Source: Sulfuriferula multivorans (lineage in GTDB: Bacteria > Pseudomonadota > Gammaproteobacteria > Burkholderiales > Thiobacillaceae). Taken from it: 16,511 nt of DNA. The stretch spans positions 1-16,511 of the forward strand of contig JAAFGW010000027.1 of assembly GCA_010365175.1 (NCBI GenBank). The letters run 5' to 3'. The translations under genes and the position numbers were made by a program. Below are positions 14,401 to 16,511 of the stretch, one piece after another. Each line of letters begins with the position of its first letter. Within the stretch, counting starts at the first letter, position 1. The notes under the pieces were generated by a model. It was given only the letters and a program-made list of their open reading frames with translations, did not search any database and had not been told where the DNA came from.

Positions 14401-14643
14401 TCAGTCTTCGTCGAGCAACTGGCCTGCAATCGCCCAATTCTCATGGGATAGCTCTTCAAACGCGATATAGGTATACGACGCCGGTTTGCCAGCATGGCGC
14501 TCGAGCGTGGCAGTGACTTCTTCGGCGACTTTTTGTTTCTGCTCGCGGGTGAGCGTGGCTGTTGCCGCTTCAGCGGCTTTACAGCCACGGCCTGCCCCTT
14601 GCGGGTGGAGGGTGCCGGCAACTTTGATGGTGACGACGGGCAT
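14401..14643 (-). CDS. 4-oxalocrotonate tautomerase family protein with an in-frame insertion
   Basis: The product is 80 aa. The N terminus MPVVTIKVAG would expose a catalytic Pro after removal of Met. The helix TREQKQKVAEEVTATLERHAGK and the strand YTYIAFEELSHENWAIAGQLL match the 4-OT fold (beta-alpha-beta). Usual members are 60-70 aa and run directly from the first strand to TREQK (family knowledge). Here 19 extra residues (13-31, HPQGAGRGCKAAEAATATL) are inserted, encoded by a hairpin-forming stretch between direct repeats. The fold may tolerate this in the loop, but activity is uncertain. The substrate cannot be predicted. ATG 14643 has a strong GGAGG site inside the end of the udg gene, and only 2 nt separate the two genes, so they are cotranscribed. 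Confidence 0.85.
   Translation of the reverse strand: MPVVTIKVAGTLHPQGAGRGCKAAEAATATLTREQKQKVAEEVTATLERHAGKPASYTYIAFEELSHENWAIAGQLLDED
14545..14610 (-). repeat. In-frame palindromic insertion bounded by direct repeats
   Basis: GCGGGTGAG (14545-14553) and GCGGGTGGAG (14601-14610) are near-identical direct repeats. Between them is a two-part hairpin: the arms CGTGGCTGT (14554-14562) and ACAGCCACG (14581-14589) pair perfectly, and GCCGC-TTCA-GCGGC (14564-14577) pairs inside. The inserted length is 57 bp, which keeps the tautomerase frame open. Confidence 0.7.
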
Positions 14644-14645
14644 GG

Positions 14646-15293
14646 TCAGACCTCCGTTTTGATCAGTTCAAATACAGCCGCAAACATCTCCGGGGTGAGG
14701 CGGCGCGTCTGGGTATTGTAACGGGAGCAGTGATAGCTGCTGACCAGGCGGCGGCCATTCGGCAGGCGGTAGTCGCTGGCGTGGGCGAAGGGATAGTCCT
14801 TGAGCTTCAGTTCCAGCGCGCGTAAAACCGCTTGGTGTGCAATCTGACCCAGGGCCAGGATGCTGGAATGGGCGGGCAGCGCGTCCAGTTCGGCCGCGAG
14901 AAAATGATTGCATTCGCGGATCTCTCCGGGCTCGGGCTTGTTGGCGGGTGGCAGGCATTTCACCGCGTTGGTGATGCGGCAATCGATGAGTTGCAGGCCG
15001 TCATCGCGTGACACGGATTCCGGCGCACTGGCATAGCCGAATTGATGCAGGGTTTGATACAGCAGGACGCCTGCCGTGTCGCCGGTGAAGGGCCGTCCGC
15101 TGCGGTTGGCGCCATGCATGCCAGGCGCCAGCCCGACGATCAGCAACTTGGGTTTGGACGCGCCAAAAGCAGGGACCGGCCGGGCATGGTAGGTGGGATG
15201 CTTGGCGTGAACTTCGTCCAGAAATGTGGCCAGACGCGGGCAGGCGCGGCAGTCAATGTCAAAGCGTTGGATGTCGTCGGGCGGCATACTCAC
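14646..15293 (-). CDS. Uracil-DNA glycosylase, family 5 (UDGb) type
   Basis: The product is 215 aa and removes uracil, and often other deaminated bases, from DNA to start base excision repair. Four cysteines fit the iron-sulphur cluster of family 4/5 enzymes: C15 and C18 (CRACPRL), C113 and C128. Motif A is GLAPGMHGANRSGRPFTGD (54-72), with the HGANR signature of UDGb rather than the GEAPG of UDGa. The C-terminal motif SYHCSRYNTQTRRLT (186-200) carries H188, with Cys where most relatives have Pro. The GTG start at 15293 overlaps the receptor stop codon as GTGA and has an AAGGGAAG site. An ATG two codons later is an alternative. The tautomerase follows after 2 nt. Confidence 0.92.
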   Translation of the reverse strand: MSMPPDDIQRFDIDCRACPRLATFLDEVHAKHPTYHARPVPAFGASKPKLLIVGLAPGMHGANRSGRPFTGDTAGVLLYQTLHQFGYASAPESVSRDDGLQLIDCRITNAVKCLPPANKPEPGEIRECNHFLAAELDALPAHSSILALGQIAHQAVLRALELKLKDYPFAHASDYRLPNGRRLVSSYHCSRYNTQTRRLTPEMFAAVFELIKTEV

Positions 15294-16511
15294 AACTTCC
15301 CTTCGAGGCTCAGGAACACACTGCGCACGCCACGTGACCGATCTTCTTCGAGGCTGGCAAGGCGGCCGCCTGACAGGTCGCGCGTGTCATTGCCCTGATC
15401 GGCACGGGTGACGTTGTCGATCGTCAGGCGCAGGCTGAGTTTTCGGTCGAGTTTTTTGAGGGCGTAGAGGTCGAGTTGCTGCCGGGCGCGCTGGGTTTGC
15501 TGCACGCTGCTATTCACATCGCGCGAGAAGCTTGAACTGAGACTGAGGTTGCCACCCAGGGTGAGTTTCCACGGTGTATGGTCGTAGTCAAACCCCAGGT
15601 TACCGCTGTGACGGGGACTTTCCTGGCGAGACGACAGGGCGGTGTCTTCCAGGGTGAGCCGACTGGTTGAGGCATTGCCGTGCAGCGTCAGCGCCGGCAG
15701 GCTGGCGAGCTTGGTTTTGAAGTCGACAACCACGCTGGTTTCATGCGCCTGGCCGGCGTTGGCAGGGCGTTCGACATAACGTGTGTCTGGGCCAGGGAAT
15801 GTCTCCAATGTGGTGATTCGTTGCACCCGATCATCGATCTGGCGCACAAACAAATTAAGCCCGGCGCTGCCACGTTTTTGTGGCAGAAAATGCTCGACAC
15901 CGAGTTGCAGCGTGGCGGTGCGTTCGGGTGCTAGCGCGGGATTGCCGCCGCGATCCGGGTTGGACAGGCTGTTGGTGCCGGTTGTGGTCACGACCACGGG
16001 CGACAGGTCGCGCACACCGGCCGGCTTGTCGGTGATGGCCACGCTGGAACGAAAATTCCAGCTGGGGTTGGCCTGCCACAGGTAATGCAGCGAGGGCAGC
16101 CAGGCAAGGTGATTGTTTTTGACGCTGGAGTCGAGCGCATCCGTGACGGCACTGTGCGTGGCTTGCAATCGCAATCCCGGAGTGAACAGATGGCGTTCGG
16201 CAAGCTGCCATTCGTCCTGTGCCCACAGGGCGAACAACTGTTCCTGCGACTCGGCGCTGGCCTGTGCACCCAGCGGGCTGGCGGTGCCATTAACCGTTTG
16301 TCGTTTCTTGTCTTGTACGTCTTTGTGGCGCGCTTCCAGCCCAAACGTGGCCAGGTGCGTGGGGGCAAGCGGCAGACTGCGCTTGCCCGTCAGTCTCAGT
16401 TCGATTCCGTCGCTGCTGTTGCGCGTGCGGGTAGTGTTGAGCAGGGCGCCGGCTGCATCGAAGGTGTCGAGGGTGGTGTTCTTGCTTTCATTTTCGCTTT
16501 GTAGCGTCACC
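15290..16511 (-). CDS. TonB-dependent outer-membrane receptor, C-terminal part (5' end outside window)
   Basis: About 407 residues of the C-terminal beta-barrel are visible and the frame runs off the right edge. The sequence alternates short amphipathic strands with polar loops. Typical TonB-receptor segments are LFALWAQDEWQLAERHLFTP, SSVAITDKPAGVRDLSPVV and GGNPALAPERTATLQLGVEHFL. The C-terminal strand is RSVFLSLEGKL. Many outer-membrane proteins end in Phe or Trp; this one ends in Leu. The plug domain, TonB box and signal peptide would lie outside the window. The ligand cannot be told. The stop codon overlaps the udg start, so the receptor seems to be translated in an operon with a DNA-repair gene. 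Confidence 0.88.
   Translation of the reverse strand, partial: VTLQSENESKNTTLDTFDAAGALLNTTRTRNSSDGIELRLTGKRSLPLAPTHLATFGLEARHKDVQDKKRQTVNGTASPLGAQASAESQEQLFALWAQDEWQLAERHLFTPGLRLQATHSAVTDALDSSVKNNHLAWLPSLHYLWQANPSWNFRSSVAITDKPAGVRDLSPVVVTTTGTNSLSNPDRGGNPALAPERTATLQLGVEHFLPQKRGSAGLNLFVRQIDDRVQRITTLETFPGPDTRYVERPANAGQAHETSVVVDFKTKLASLPALTLHGNASTSRLTLEDTALSSRQESPRHSGNLGFDYDHTPWKLTLGGNLSLSSSFSRDVNSSVQQTQRARQQLDLYALKKLDRKLSLRLTIDNVTRADQGNDTRDLSGGRLASLEEDRSRGVRSVFLSLEGKL

Overview
The window looks like a conserved chromosomal locus of a betaproteobacterium, perhaps Nitrosomonadales-like (an inference from gene order and protein character; the genus is not determined). The GC content is moderate to high. 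Housekeeping genes on the minus strand follow the classic rimP-nusA-infB-rbfA-truB-rpsO-pnp order. They are preceded by uvrC-pgsA and a glycine-cysteine-leucine tRNA operon, an arrangement also known from Escherichia coli (uvrC-pgsA-glyW-cysT-leuZ).

Layout, left to right. Positions 1-241 hold the 5' part of a minus-strand gene for a small exported Lys/Ala/His-rich repeat protein. A 168-bp divergent regulatory region follows, with two dyads and a tandem CTTACG-N5-CTTACG box. Next comes a plus-strand two-component system: an OmpR-family response regulator (410-1078) and a TctE/QseC-like histidine kinase (1081-2463). A bidirectional terminator at 2472-2501 separates it from the minus-strand block. 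Read from its upstream (right) end, that block contains: the 3' part of a TonB-dependent receptor (15290-16511), a family-5 uracil-DNA glycosylase, a 4-oxalocrotonate tautomerase homologue, uvrC, pgsA, tRNA-Gly, tRNA-Cys, tRNA-Leu, rimP, nusA, infB, rbfA, truB, rpsO and pnp.

The block joins translation and RNA metabolism (ribosome maturation RimP/RbfA, antitermination NusA, initiation IF2, pseudouridylation TruB, S15, PNPase) to DNA repair (UvrC, UDG) and phospholipid synthesis (PgsA). Several junctions show translational coupling: GTGA between the receptor and udg, TGATG between uvrC and pgsA, TAATG between infB and rbfA. Promoters are visible before tRNA-Gly (a near-consensus site), before rpsO, and probably between tRNA-Leu and rimP. 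Hairpin terminators or attenuators lie in the rimP leader and just upstream of pnp.

The most unusual structures are three. (1) A 238-bp MITE-like element with 19-bp imperfect terminal inverted repeats fills the rbfA-truB junction exactly. It contains several nested or competing hairpins and leaves truB without any ATG or GTG start. (2) A hairpin-forming 57-bp stretch is inserted in frame, between short direct repeats, in the tautomerase gene. (3) An 11-bp direct repeat at the rimP start creates a four-codon upstream mini-ORF that overlaps the rimP start codon. I see no CRISPR array, prophage or complete insertion sequence.
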